A stretch of 64,000 nucleotides of DNA from Tenacibaculum tangerinum (GTDB lineage: Bacteria; Bacteroidota; Bacteroidia; Flavobacteriales; Flavobacteriaceae). The stretch lies in contig NZ_CP122539.1 of the NCBI RefSeq assembly GCF_029853675.1, positions 496,001 through 560,000 on the forward strand. Direction: 5' to 3'. Of this stretch, positions 7,741 through 15,602 are shown one piece after another. The translations under genes and the position numbers were made by a program. A model generated the notes under the pieces. It was not told the DNA's origin and made no database searches. It saw nothing but the letters and a program-made list of their open reading frames with translations. Position 1 is the stretch's first letter, and every line of letters starts with the position of its first letter.

Positions 7741-9057
7741 ACTGGTGTTTAGTAGATTATCTCTAAATTCGTTACTAATATTTTTAATTAATTCCGTTAG
7801 TTTAGTTAAATCAGATTGAACAATATCTAATTCTTTCAATTTCTCAAAAGGAATTTCTACTACTAGTTCATATCCAAATGAAATATCAAATTGATTTTTT
7901 CCTGAATTTATAATCTTATTATTCCACTTACACTCATTTTTCCAATCAAAATTTAGACTATTATCAAAAAGAGCTTCTATTTCATCCCAATCTTTCCCCC
8001 GTTTCTTCCTTCCTGTGAACTTATAAAAGTTATTCCGTGTATAGAGGTCAGAGTTTAAAACATTATCTCCAAACCATAAGCCAGTAAAATATTTTTGAAA
8101 GCTTGTGAATTTAATATGGTAAGTTTTAGTTACAGAATATGTTTCATCTAAAATACTAATGTTTTGGCTAAAAACTGGATTTGCTTTAAAAAGACTATGT
8201 CCTTGAGCTTTTGTATTCCCTGGATATATAGCTACAATCAAGTCTCCATTTTTATTAATATTAAATAGTATTTCTTGAGCCCATCCTTTATTAAATTCAA
8301 TTCCTAATCTGTCATTATAATGAAGTTTGGTAATACTGCTATCTATTTTTGAGGCCTCAATTATTGCAGAGTCTATCCGCCTGAATATTGAGTTTTTGTT
8401 ATTGCTTTGTAAAGAATTAATTGGAGATTCAGGTAACCATCTATAATTATGACTTTTTACAAGAGAAACAAAATCAGCTAAGAATCTATTTGTATTGCCA
8501 AATGACTTTTCAAAACTTAACACTTTAACTGCAATCGCCATTAGTTTTGCCCAATTCAAATCAAAAGGTGTAATAACCTTACCATGTTCTTTTTCGTTAA
8601 GTGAATTTGTATTTGCTTCATCCGAACTAATAACATTAAGTACCTGATTATAGAGTTGTGCAGTACAGTCATAATTATCTCTTTTCGCTTCAATTATCAG
8701 ATAAACATCATTTACCTTAATAACTAGGTCGCAAATGGGGTCGTAATTCCTATCGTTTTTTGCTCCCCAAAAATCCCCAATTTCTGCTTCACTTAGAGTT
8801 ATTGCAAAGATGTGTTCATATTCAAACAATTGACTAGTTCTTTTCTGAATATCAATAGAAATTGTTGTCTCACTTTCCAATGAGTCAAATAGCTGACTAT
8901 AAAATTTTGTTCCTTTAAAAACTTCCTTCAATATTTCGTGAAAAAATAATGAATCTTCTTGAAGACTAATCGCAAATGCTCTAGTTAAATCGTTCTCTAA
9001 TTGATAACTCCTTTGAGAGTTTGTATAGGTTTTGAAAATATTTAAATGACTATTCAT
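7735..9057 (-). CDS. PD-(D/E)XK nuclease-like protein (cassette cargo)
   Basis: A 440-residue soluble protein. Near residues 110-135 it carries a PD-(D/E)XK-type signature: an Asp in YDPICDLVIKV, then a hydrophobic strand ending in IEAK (the ExK half of the site). This is the active-site pattern of restriction-endonuclease-like folds. The rest, including a C-terminal region rich in aromatic and charged residues, is not recognised. The frame extends 25 codons further upstream, but ATG at 9057 is preferred because the longer version would run through the cassette core site. A single-gene cassette with a nuclease fold next to a CBASS operon suggests a defence role; that part is inference. It could also be a PD-(D/E)XK protein that binds but does not cut DNA. 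Confidence 0.6.
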   Translation of the reverse strand: MNSHLNIFKTYTNSQRSYQLENDLTRAFAISLQEDSLFFHEILKEVFKGTKFYSQLFDSLESETTISIDIQKRTSQLFEYEHIFAITLSEAEIGDFWGAKNDRNYDPICDLVIKVNDVYLIIEAKRDNYDCTAQLYNQVLNVISSDEANTNSLNEKEHGKVITPFDLNWAKLMAIAVKVLSFEKSFGNTNRFLADFVSLVKSHNYRWLPESPINSLQSNNKNSIFRRIDSAIIEASKIDSSITKLHYNDRLGIEFNKGWAQEILFNINKNGDLIVAIYPGNTKAQGHSLFKANPVFSQNISILDETYSVTKTYHIKFTSFQKYFTGLWFGDNVLNSDLYTRNNFYKFTGRKKRGKDWDEIEALFDNSLNFDWKNECKWNNKIINSGKNQFDISFGYELVVEIPFEKLKELDIVQSDLTKLTELIKNISNEFRDNLLNTSA

Positions 9058-9090
9058 TTTTGTTGTTCCTTTCGTAGACGGTTCACTTGT

Positions 9091-9281
9091 GCCTAACGGT
9101 GAGTATATGAAACGTAGCGTATAAATATGCACTAAATTTCAGGTTATAACTTAACCAAAGTTAAGAATTTTGTTTTTAATTTTTACTAAAGCCAAATTTG
9201 TAATTTTGGTGGTGCTTGCAAACAGGCACGAACCTTTATTTTGGCATTAAATAGCTATGTTTTATATACATTGTTCTCTGC
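9091..9281 (-). other. attC-like recombination site between the CBASS and PD-(D/E)XK cassettes
   Basis: GCCTAAC at 9091 and GTTCTCTGC ending at 9281 enclose 16-nt inverted arms (9103-9118 and 9254-9269), which match at 14 of 16 positions. The arm spacing is the same as at the other site: 5 nt after AAC, 3 nt before GTT. At about 190 nt it is longer than most attC sites described. Confidence 0.55.
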
Positions 9282-9312
9282 TGGCATTTCTTTGAGCAGA
9301 CTTTTTGAGATA

Positions 9313-10188
9313 TTAAATATCTTCATCAATTTGTTCATTTATACTTTCTAAATATTTATTTAAGTTTATTGCAGGAACTGTTCCGATTGATTGTTGTAAA
9401 TGTCTTGTTAATTGCATGAAAAATGTTACAAAAGAATTTTCTGAAGAACTAAAACGTGAGTCTAAATATTGTCTGTTTTCATAATATTCAAGATAAGGTT
9501 GCATCCCTGCTTCTGTTATCTCTCCAGTAACATCTTGTTCCCTTCCAAACTTTTTAATGATTCTCTTTGGACTGCTATAGTCAATATAAAAACTACCATA
9601 ATCAGCAATACAACCAATATCAATACTTTTCAAGTTTGTCTGTTCTTTGAAATGCTTAATCAAAGTATTATTATTACTTTTTTCTCCTGATTTTGTTGAA
9701 GTTAATATTCCTCCAAGTATTTTGGTGAGTGGTCTTGCTGAATTTTTAATCCCTCCATTGATAAAACTTGCTGCTTCTCTTTTAAGAACTCTTACGCTTT
9801 CTATTTTTTCTCCTGCGTACGCAATATTGTGTTTTCCATCAGAAAAATCTGAAATATCAGGTTTCACTTCAAAAACAGCATAAACCCCCTCTGCTGGGAT
9901 ATAATGAAATCCATTTTGTGTAAAGATGAAAGGGGTAAACCAATTATCATAAATTACTATATCTATTTGATGGCTAATATTCCCTTCAAAATCTATAACA
10001 ATTGCTTTATCTACACTATACCTGCTTGGTAAATATTTTCTTAACCATTCAATCCAAGCATTTTCTAAAGCATCACCTTTTGAACCTGAGTGTGTAATAT
10101 TATCTCTATTAGCACTAAGTTGTGCGGACATTTGGTGTTGCATACTTGCAAACAAACTCTTTAATTCTATCTTTTTACTTTCTGCCAT
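9313..10188 (-). CDS. DUF6602-type PD-(D/E)XK-like protein, candidate CBASS effector
   Basis: A 291-residue soluble protein that resembles the DUF6602 family. The central region has the pattern of a restriction-endonuclease-like fold: GDALENAW (about residues 37-44), HQIDIVIYD (about 73-81) and AVFEVKP (about 104-110), giving Asp...Glu-x-Lys. It is the last gene of the CBASS operon and overlaps cap3 by 14 nt, so it is translationally coupled. It is the only operon gene without an assigned signalling or conjugation role, so it is the likely effector, perhaps a nuclease switched on by the cyclic nucleotide. No SAVED or other known ligand-binding domain is recognised. ATG at 10188 is chosen over TTG two codons upstream. 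Confidence 0.65.
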   Translation of the reverse strand: MAESKKIELKSLFASMQHQMSAQLSANRDNITHSGSKGDALENAWIEWLRKYLPSRYSVDKAIVIDFEGNISHQIDIVIYDNWFTPFIFTQNGFHYIPAEGVYAVFEVKPDISDFSDGKHNIAYAGEKIESVRVLKREAASFINGGIKNSARPLTKILGGILTSTKSGEKSNNNTLIKHFKEQTNLKSIDIGCIADYGSFYIDYSSPKRIIKKFGREQDVTGEITEAGMQPYLEYYENRQYLDSRFSSSENSFVTFFMQLTRHLQQSIGTVPAINLNKYLESINEQIDEDI

Positions 10189-10648
10189 ATTCAAATAGTG
10201 TATTGTTGTCGTATAAATAAAATGTGTAATTTTTTAACTTCTGATTATTGATGCTTACAATTAATAAAATTGGATTTTTAATTCTTATAGTTTCACTTTC
10301 TGCTATACTTTGCATAGCATTTAAATCTGTTAAACTATACATAGAAGAAGCATCAGGATGCGAATGCCATTCTCCTACATAGTAGCGTTTTTCGTTGAGT
10401 TTAAATAACTCTAACAACTTTTCTTTAATTCCCTCTGCACTTCGTTCAAATAATATTCTATGACTTTTATACTCATTTGGAGATAAAACATCTGTTAAAA
10501 CTAATGTTTTTAAATCGTCAGAATAGTACCCAATTAAGAAACCTCCAAATTCATTAGGATAGTGTTTTAATGCTAGACTCTCAATTTTTAAGATTAAATC
10601 TTCTTCATATTCTAAAGATACATTTTTATGTGAGTTAATTATTTTCAA
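10175..10648 (-). CDS. cap3: Cap3, JAB/JAMM-family CBASS deconjugating peptidase
   Basis: A 157-residue JAB/MPN-domain metallopeptidase. The zinc site EWHSHPDASSMYSLTDLNAM (about residues 93-112) gives HxH-P-x(n)-S-x2-D, and an upstream EFGGFLIG supplies the MPN-type glutamate. In type II CBASS, Cap3 cleaves the Cap2-made conjugate between the CD-NTase C-terminus and its target. The start is TTG overlapping the TGA of cap2 (TTGA); no in-frame ATG precedes the conserved domain. It is coupled on both sides by overlaps. Confidence 0.85.
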   Translation of the reverse strand: MKIINSHKNVSLEYEEDLILKIESLALKHYPNEFGGFLIGYYSDDLKTLVLTDVLSPNEYKSHRILFERSAEGIKEKLLELFKLNEKRYYVGEWHSHPDASSMYSLTDLNAMQSIAESETIRIKNPILLIVSINNQKLKNYTFYLYDNNTLFEYGRK

Positions 10649-12333
10649 TATTGAGTGAATTTGATATTAGTATTATTTTCAGAATTTATAGAAAGTGTAA
10701 AATTGTCTTTAGGTTTATTTTCTTCATACTTTCTATTTATCTCTTTTAAAGTATATTGTGTTAGTAAACTTATGTTATTGTACGAAGCTTTAAATGTGGG
10801 ACTCCAACATCCAGTAGGATTGTATAAATCGTTAACATCGTTATCTAAAATGTTAATAAATTGATTTTGAACATAGTTGTAGATGTTGGGGTAGAACGCA
10901 CAAACTAAATCTTTTGCATGATTAGTAATTGAGAGATTAATTAAGTCTGTACTTAGCTTCAATTGGTCTAATACAAACATTAAATCACTATCTGTTGAAC
11001 AATTAAAGACAATATCGAATTGATTTAAAGATTTTTCATATTCTTTTTTAGCTTCTTTATCTTTATGGAATGCTTTTATAAATGATTCAAAGTATTCATT
11101 GTTATTATGAAAATTCACATTAACAAAAGGAGAATTTTCTTGTAACGTTTTAATTAATTCAAATGTCTTATCATAGAGTCCATTGCTGAAATTATATTCA
11201 GAACGACACACGTTTTCAGGTTCTTTTACATCATAATCTACAATACTTATATTTTTAGCTCCACATTTTACCAATGTTTTTGCCACCATACTACCAATTG
11301 CTCCTACACCAATGATTAAAATTCTAGCATTAGTAATTTTATCACAAAAAGTACCTCTCCCAAATAAATATTTATAAGATGAGTTTCTTGTTATAGCCCA
11401 ATTAATTTTCCGGTTAATTAGTTTACTTTCCCATTGTCCTTTTAATTTAACACCTTTTGAATCTATAACTGGAATACCTATTGTAGGTATTTCATTTATT
11501 TTTACAAGAGTAGAAATCCAATGAATTTCATTCTCCACAGTTTTATATCCAAAAAATATTGGAAGAAAAGTATTTTTATGTTTTTTATTTCTTTTTTGAA
11601 AATCATATAAGAATTGCAAAAAATCAGTTGGAATATAGTTCTCTAATTCTAACCAATTAGAGAATGCAAAACGATTATGAAAAGCAGGAACATCCTCAAG
11701 AAAAAGGAATAATCCTATATTCTTAACCTCAAAATTCATATAATACTCACTCCACTTAGAATTTATCTTTATAGTTTTTTTTAATGGTTGAAAGGATTTT
11801 ATTAGAAAGTTAGATATTGGTTTCTTCTTATAAATACCATTGCTTAAAGGAGTTAAATCTACTTGTCCAAATTCGCCTTTTGAAAAAGAATAATCTACAT
11901 CAGTAAATTGATAGGAATAATAAATATCGTCAAATGGCTGTTCATTTATAATGATATGTTCATAATGAGAATCTATATTTTTATTAATGTAATATTTCTC
12001 TATCCAAGCTTTTAATGATTCAAAATCTGCAAGTAGCTTTTGCTTTAGTTTTGGACTATGGAGCGTGTGAATACATATTGAGCCATCTCCCATAACATGA
12101 TTATACGGGATTAAATCTTTATTAATAAACTTTATGGCTTCAGAATCGTGTGATTTTAATGGGTATTGAGGGGAAATTTGAACATCAAAATTCAAGCTTT
12201 CGTTAAGCCCTTCTAGATTAACAGATGTTTTTCCTTCTAAAAATATTCCAACTTGTTTAAACTCTTCTAAAACATCAATAAAAGGAATTGTTGAAACAAT
12301 ATTATTAATTTCTTCTATGTTATGAAAACCCAT
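10645..12333 (-). CDS. cap2: Cap2, E2-E1 ubiquitin-ligase-like CBASS conjugation enzyme
   Basis: A 562-residue fusion. The N-terminal part (about residues 20-150) is E2-like, with the catalytic Cys in GDGSICIHTLHSP. The C-terminal part (about 330-540) is a ThiF/E1-like adenylation domain, with the ATP-binding ARILIIGVGAIGSMVA, the acidic IVDYD and the NVCRSEY segment. A late NPTGCWSPTF carries the probable E1 catalytic Cys. In type II CBASS this enzyme activates the CD-NTase C-terminus and conjugates it to cellular targets, priming the cyclase. Its start ATG overlaps the CD-NTase stop (TAATG). Length matches the family. Confidence 0.87.
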   Translation of the reverse strand: MGFHNIEEINNIVSTIPFIDVLEEFKQVGIFLEGKTSVNLEGLNESLNFDVQISPQYPLKSHDSEAIKFINKDLIPYNHVMGDGSICIHTLHSPKLKQKLLADFESLKAWIEKYYINKNIDSHYEHIIINEQPFDDIYYSYQFTDVDYSFSKGEFGQVDLTPLSNGIYKKKPISNFLIKSFQPLKKTIKINSKWSEYYMNFEVKNIGLFLFLEDVPAFHNRFAFSNWLELENYIPTDFLQFLYDFQKRNKKHKNTFLPIFFGYKTVENEIHWISTLVKINEIPTIGIPVIDSKGVKLKGQWESKLINRKINWAITRNSSYKYLFGRGTFCDKITNARILIIGVGAIGSMVAKTLVKCGAKNISIVDYDVKEPENVCRSEYNFSNGLYDKTFELIKTLQENSPFVNVNFHNNNEYFESFIKAFHKDKEAKKEYEKSLNQFDIVFNCSTDSDLMFVLDQLKLSTDLINLSITNHAKDLVCAFYPNIYNYVQNQFINILDNDVNDLYNPTGCWSPTFKASYNNISLLTQYTLKEINRKYEENKPKDNFTLSINSENNTNIKFTQY

Positions 12334-12692
12334 TACCCAAACTGTTGGCTTTTGTTTGGAATAGAAGGGGCAACAATACTTGCATCTTTTAAGCCATATT
12401 GACCTTTATTTTCATCTTCTTCTTCAAACTCCTCATTAATTGGAAAATATGTTTTAATATTATCACTATTATTTTCAATGTTAGAAATCATATTTGACAT
12501 TTTGTTTGATAAGTTTGTTTTCTCCCAATCTTCTAATGTATCTGCAACATCATTATTCGTATTTCCAGGGTCTTTTAGAGTGAAGTTGTCTTTTGTAATG
12601 TTCTCCTTTATATATTCCATTACTGATTTTAATTTATCCCACAAATTGCCTGAAATATTTTCTTTATCAAATGCTTTAATTGTAATAAGTTC
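12333..12692 (-). CDS. C-terminal part of the CBASS CD-NTase (in the -1 frame)
   Basis: This frame continues the CD-NTase after a T8 run. The junction reads SFF then LELITIKAFDK, which is the normal helical segment of CD-NTases, so the true coding start of this part is the run itself rather than the internal Met (base 12644). About 119 residues follow, rich in Asn, Asp and Glu, ending in ...QQFG. A C-terminal glycine is exactly what Cap2 needs for conjugation, which argues that this frame is still under selection. Adding one base makes 12333-13294 a clean 320-residue protein. Confidence 0.75.
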   Translation of the reverse strand, partial: ELITIKAFDKENISGNLWDKLKSVMEYIKENITKDNFTLKDPGNTNNDVADTLEDWEKTNLSNKMSNMISNIENNSDNIKTYFPINEEFEEEDENKGQYGLKDASIVAPSIPNKSQQFG

Positions 12693-13294
12693 TAAAAAAA
12701 AGATTTATAGGATTCGTTATTAGTTGTTTTCCAAATTTTTAATAAACGAATAATGCTTCTATCATTATTCTTTCCTTTAATATGGTCTATTTGAGCTTGA
12801 ATATTGGTTTGGATATATGTTTTTTCGTCTAATAATCCGTATTGAGAATTGACGAATAAGTTAAGGTTATGGTCTTCCGCATATTGGTCTTGATTTAATT
12901 CTCTACCTGCGACAACATCAATATTTATTTCGTCCCCATTATCATCTGCATCAAAAATAATTCCTATTGAAACTTTTTGTTTTCTTACATCTGCTACATC
13001 CTTGTATTTTTCATACAAAAAATCGAAAACATCATTAAACATTTCTTCTAATGTATCAAAAGAATTTCTTTTAAAAGGAACGACAATATCCAAGTCAAAT
13101 TTAATATTGATAGCTGTATGCTTTGCGTACGAACCAGAGTTTATAGGATTATAAATTTTGTCTTTATAATTCTCCTCTAAGGCTTCCTTAACTTCTTGTC
13201 TTTTTTCTTTGTATTTATCGAGTAATTTCTCGATATGTGCCATTCTGTGTGTTTCTAATACTTGTTGGAGATGTTGTGTTTTGTCTGTAGCCAT
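12692..13294 (-). CDS. CBASS CD-NTase (cGAS/DncV-like nucleotidyltransferase), N-terminal part
   Basis: First gene of the operon. It makes a cyclic oligonucleotide second messenger when phage infection is sensed. The nucleotidyltransferase signature is intact: GSYAKHTAI (about residues 53-61), DLDIVV (67-72, two metal-binding Asp) and EINIDVVAGR (about 121-130, third Asp). The frame stops after 200 residues at TAG, immediately after a T8 run, although the expected helix continues in the -1 frame. The product nucleotide cannot be read from sequence. Start ATG at 13294 lies 124 nt from the cassette core. Confidence 0.85.
   Translation of the reverse strand: MATDKTQHLQQVLETHRMAHIEKLLDKYKEKRQEVKEALEENYKDKIYNPINSGSYAKHTAINIKFDLDIVVPFKRNSFDTLEEMFNDVFDFLYEKYKDVADVRKQKVSIGIIFDADDNGDEINIDVVAGRELNQDQYAEDHNLNLFVNSQYGLLDEKTYIQTNIQAQIDHIKGKNNDRSIIRLLKIWKTTNNESYKSFF
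12694..12701 (-). other. T8 homopolymer with -1 slippery geometry in the CD-NTase
   Basis: The zero frame reads TCT TTT TTT TAG, so T TTT TTT is an X-XXY-YYZ heptamer directly before the stop. A -1 shift, or one extra T in the transcript or template, joins the two CD-NTase halves. A sequencing undercall of a T9 run gives the same picture. Confidence 0.7.
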
Positions 13295-13417
13295 GAGAAT
13301 ATTTTTTTGATTTACCTAAAAATAAACAATAACAATACCAGTTATTAATTCAGACAGAATGACTTATTTGTAAATATTTAGTGTCAAAAATGGCAGAGGA
13401 GGGTTTTGGTTTTGCTT

Positions 13418-13530
13418 GCAGAGAACTTGTTTATATAAATACCTTTAGCACTCTTATACAACCTATTTGGAGGTATAAAGATACTTTTTATTAATTTTTA
13501 GTGCTTTTATTTTTTAATAAATATACTGTT
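13418..13530 (-). other. Degenerate attC-like site at the right edge of the cassette array
   Basis: GCAGAGAAC (13418-13426) starts it and GTT at 13528 may end it. The AT-rich arms between are only partly complementary (TATATAAAT against AATAAATATAC). It is weaker than the two internal sites, and no intact cassette gene lies beyond it. Confidence 0.35.
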
Positions 13531-13939
13531 CTTTCTAAACTATTACAAGGGTTTTTAATTTCTGAGTTTTAATAGTTTTTAACTCGTTATAGTTAAACGT
13601 TCATGCTTTTATTTCAACAAAAGCATGCGACATTATAAAGTTCTTAAAATAAGTTACTATTAATTATACTGTACCTACAAACTTAATACAATCGGTGCAT
13701 ACATTCTTACGGAATCCCATAAGCACAACTATAGAAGTAATAAAAGTAGTTTTTTTGTCATAAACGATTTGTATACCGCTATTTAGGTTGCTGCTATTTG
13801 GGCATGTTTAGTGGTTATCCCTTTCGCATCAACTACTTTTTAAGTAGGAGAAGCCCACGGTTTTACGACCGTATATCCTTCCAAATATAAAAAATAAAGA
13901 TAAAAAGCGACACATTTTTTATCGGGACGACGACCCGAG

Positions 13940-14169
13940 CCTAATCATGATGACACTCCAACGCTAAGGGGAGTGATACTCCATGCCTAAGGGGAGCGAC
14001 ACTCCTTGCCTAAGGGGAGTGACACTCCAACGCTAAGGGGAGTGATACTCCATGCCTAAGGGGAGCGACACTCCTTGCCTAAGGGGAGTGACACTCCATG
14101 CCTAAGGGGAGTGACACTCCGATGGTAAGGGGAGTGGTATTCACTGCCTAAAGGGAGTAATAGCAAACC
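13940..14169. repeat. Right array of 23-bp palindromic tandem repeats, about 10 units
   Basis: Contiguous 23-bp units from 13940, most carrying GGAGTGACACTCC or a one-base variant. This 13-mer is a palindrome with 6-bp arms around one central base. Units 2-4 (13963-14031) and 5-7 (14032-14100) form a 69-bp higher-order duplication with 67 of 69 identical bases. The outermost units are decayed. There are no spacers, so it is not a CRISPR array, and 23 is not a multiple of 3 and stops occur, so it is not coding. Confidence 0.9.
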
Positions 14170-14244
14170 ATAAAAAAGATAAAAGTACGTATCTGTATAG
14201 AAAAATGTTTGTTAAGTATTGTAGCAACAGCGAAATTACGATGC

Positions 14245-14263
14245 AACCTTAGGAAGGTTTTTT
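14245..14263 (+). terminator. Terminator-like hairpin
   Basis: AACCTT / AAGGTT stem with a 3-nt loop, running into six T. No plus-strand gene precedes it, so it may end a small RNA or be a relic. Confidence 0.4.
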
Positions 14264-14632
14264 AACCTAGACCCGTTGGAGGAAAGCCCAATACAGTTAG
14301 ATAAGTCACCGTTTGCGTACAACTTGGATTGCGGGGCGTTAAAAAAAAGATATGGTATACCTTTTTAGCGAACGAGCCAGCTGGCGCAAGGCAAAACCTT
14401 ACCGACCCAGATGTAATGCATTCTGATTGGAATGAAAGCGATTACTTTAAAAAATCTCTTTTTGGAGGAGAAAGAAAACAAGTAAAAATTAAGCAACAGT
14501 ATTCAAATAAGGCTATTTCTTCCTCGTTATGACGGTTTAATTGTTGGCTTTTACCTCTCGTTTCTTGGCTCTCGTTTCTTGGCTCTCATTTATAAAAATG
14601 AATCACTGATCATTGATAACTGTTCACAGCGA

Positions 14633-15571
14633 TTAAAACAACGACTCTTTTTTTACTTGTTCGTACTCGGCAACAATAGCTTCTAAAACTTCTTTCGCTG
14701 GTTTAATTTCGTGAATTAATCCTGCTACTTGACCTATTTCTAGCTCTCCATCGTCCAAATCGCCTTCAAACATTCCGCGTTTGGCACGGGCACGTCCTAG
14801 CAATTCCTTTAATTGATCTATGGTTGGATTTTGCTGATATAACGCTTTCACTTCTTGATAAAACTTATTTTTCACCAAACGAACGGGCGCCAACTCTTTT
14901 AGGGTTACATGCGTATCTCCATCTTTTACATTTACGATTGTTTGCTTGAATTTCTCATGGGCTGAAGATTCAATAGTAGCGGCAAAACGGCTTCCTATTT
15001 GTACACCATCTGCTCCTAATACCATCGCTGCTAGCATTCCTCTACCAGAGCCTATTCCTCCTGCTGCTATGACAGGTATTTTCACTTGTTCTTTTACCAT
15101 TGGAATTAAGGTAAACGTAGTGGTTTCTTCTCTTCCGTTATGACCTCCTGCTTCAAAACCTTCACATACTACGGCATTAACACCAGCGGCTTCTGCTTTT
15201 AGTGCAAATTTTACAGAGCTTACTACATGTACTACAGTAATTCCTTTTTCCTTTAAAAAAGAAGTCCATGTTTTTGGATTTCCTGCAGAAGTAAATACTA
15301 TTTTTACGCCTTCTTCCACAATGATATCCATTATTTTTTCAATATCAGGATACAGCATCGGTACGTTAACTCCAAAAGGTTGAGAGGTTGCTTTTTTACA
15401 TTTTTGAATGTGTTCACGCAGTATTTCTGGATACATGGAACCTGCTCCGATTAGCCCTAATCCTCCTGCGTTTGATACTGCAGAAGCTAGCTTCCAGCCA
15501 CTTACCCAAATCATTCCTCCTTGAACAATTGGATAATGTATGTTAAATAATTTAGTAACTCTGTTTTGCAT
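14633..15571 (-). CDS. NAD(P)H-dependent flavin oxidoreductase, nitronate monooxygenase family
   Basis: A 312-residue TIM-barrel FMN enzyme. Signature segments are YPIVQGGM near the N-terminus, AGGLGLIGAG (about 36-45), EGFEAGGHNG with the conserved His (about 139-148), and the FMN-phosphate-binding AAGGIGSGRGM and GADGVQIGSRF (about 171-200). Family members oxidise nitronates or act as FabK-like enoyl reductases, and the substrate cannot be assigned from sequence alone. ATG at 15571 is preferred to a TTG five codons earlier. It is transcribed in the same direction as the MORN-TonB gene upstream, from which a terminator separates it. Confidence 0.87.
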   Translation of the reverse strand: MQNRVTKLFNIHYPIVQGGMIWVSGWKLASAVSNAGGLGLIGAGSMYPEILREHIQKCKKATSQPFGVNVPMLYPDIEKIMDIIVEEGVKIVFTSAGNPKTWTSFLKEKGITVVHVVSSVKFALKAEAAGVNAVVCEGFEAGGHNGREETTTFTLIPMVKEQVKIPVIAAGGIGSGRGMLAAMVLGADGVQIGSRFAATIESSAHEKFKQTIVNVKDGDTHVTLKELAPVRLVKNKFYQEVKALYQQNPTIDQLKELLGRARAKRGMFEGDLDDGELEIGQVAGLIHEIKPAKEVLEAIVAEYEQVKKESLF

Positions 15572-15602
15572 AGCGTAAATGTACAATCATTAACTAGGAA
15601 GC

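Larger units (their letters stand above)
6576..13426 (-). mobile_element. Cassette array without integrase (CALIN-like), three cassettes
   Basis: Read on the minus strand, each module starts with a GTT-containing core and ends, just after the stop codon, with its reverse complement. The CBASS module runs from GTTCTCTGC (13426-13418) to GCAGAGAAC (9281-9273), 9 of 9 complementary. The PD-(D/E)XK module runs from GTTAGGCAC (9097-9089) to GTGCCTAAC (7742-7734), 9 of 9. The lipoprotein module runs from GTTGACAA (7617-7610) to TTGCCAAC (6583-6576), 7 of 8. This is the rule for integron cassettes (GTTRRRY core, RYYYAAC inverse core). Long inverted stems sit between modules with identical spacing. 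No integrase gene or attI is in the window, and the attC identity is inferred from structure only. Confidence 0.65.
13531..14632. other. Long non-coding right flank of the island
   Basis: About 1.1 kb without a supported gene. It holds a perfect 9-bp hairpin (13602-13610 with 13619-13627, CATGCTTTT / AAAAGCATG), a stretch near 13858-13885 with AGCCCACGG and ACGGTTTTACGACCGT that resembles right ends of IS200/IS605 elements, the 23-bp repeat array, a terminator-like hairpin at 14245-14263, and a duplicated TCTCGTTTCTTGGC at 14557-14586. A TTG-initiated 67-codon frame (14329-14532) has no recognisable features. Confidence 0.55.

Noticed and set aside
12333..12644. Separate small gene starting at the internal Met
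   Set aside because: Coding similarity to CD-NTases continues upstream of that Met to the T8 run, so it is the tail of the same gene.
13940..14169. CRISPR array
   Set aside because: Units are contiguous with a 23-bp period and no unique spacers; no cas genes are nearby.
14329..14532. 67-codon TTG frame in the island flank
   Set aside because: No recognised domain, signal peptide or clear start; kept only as part of the gap description.
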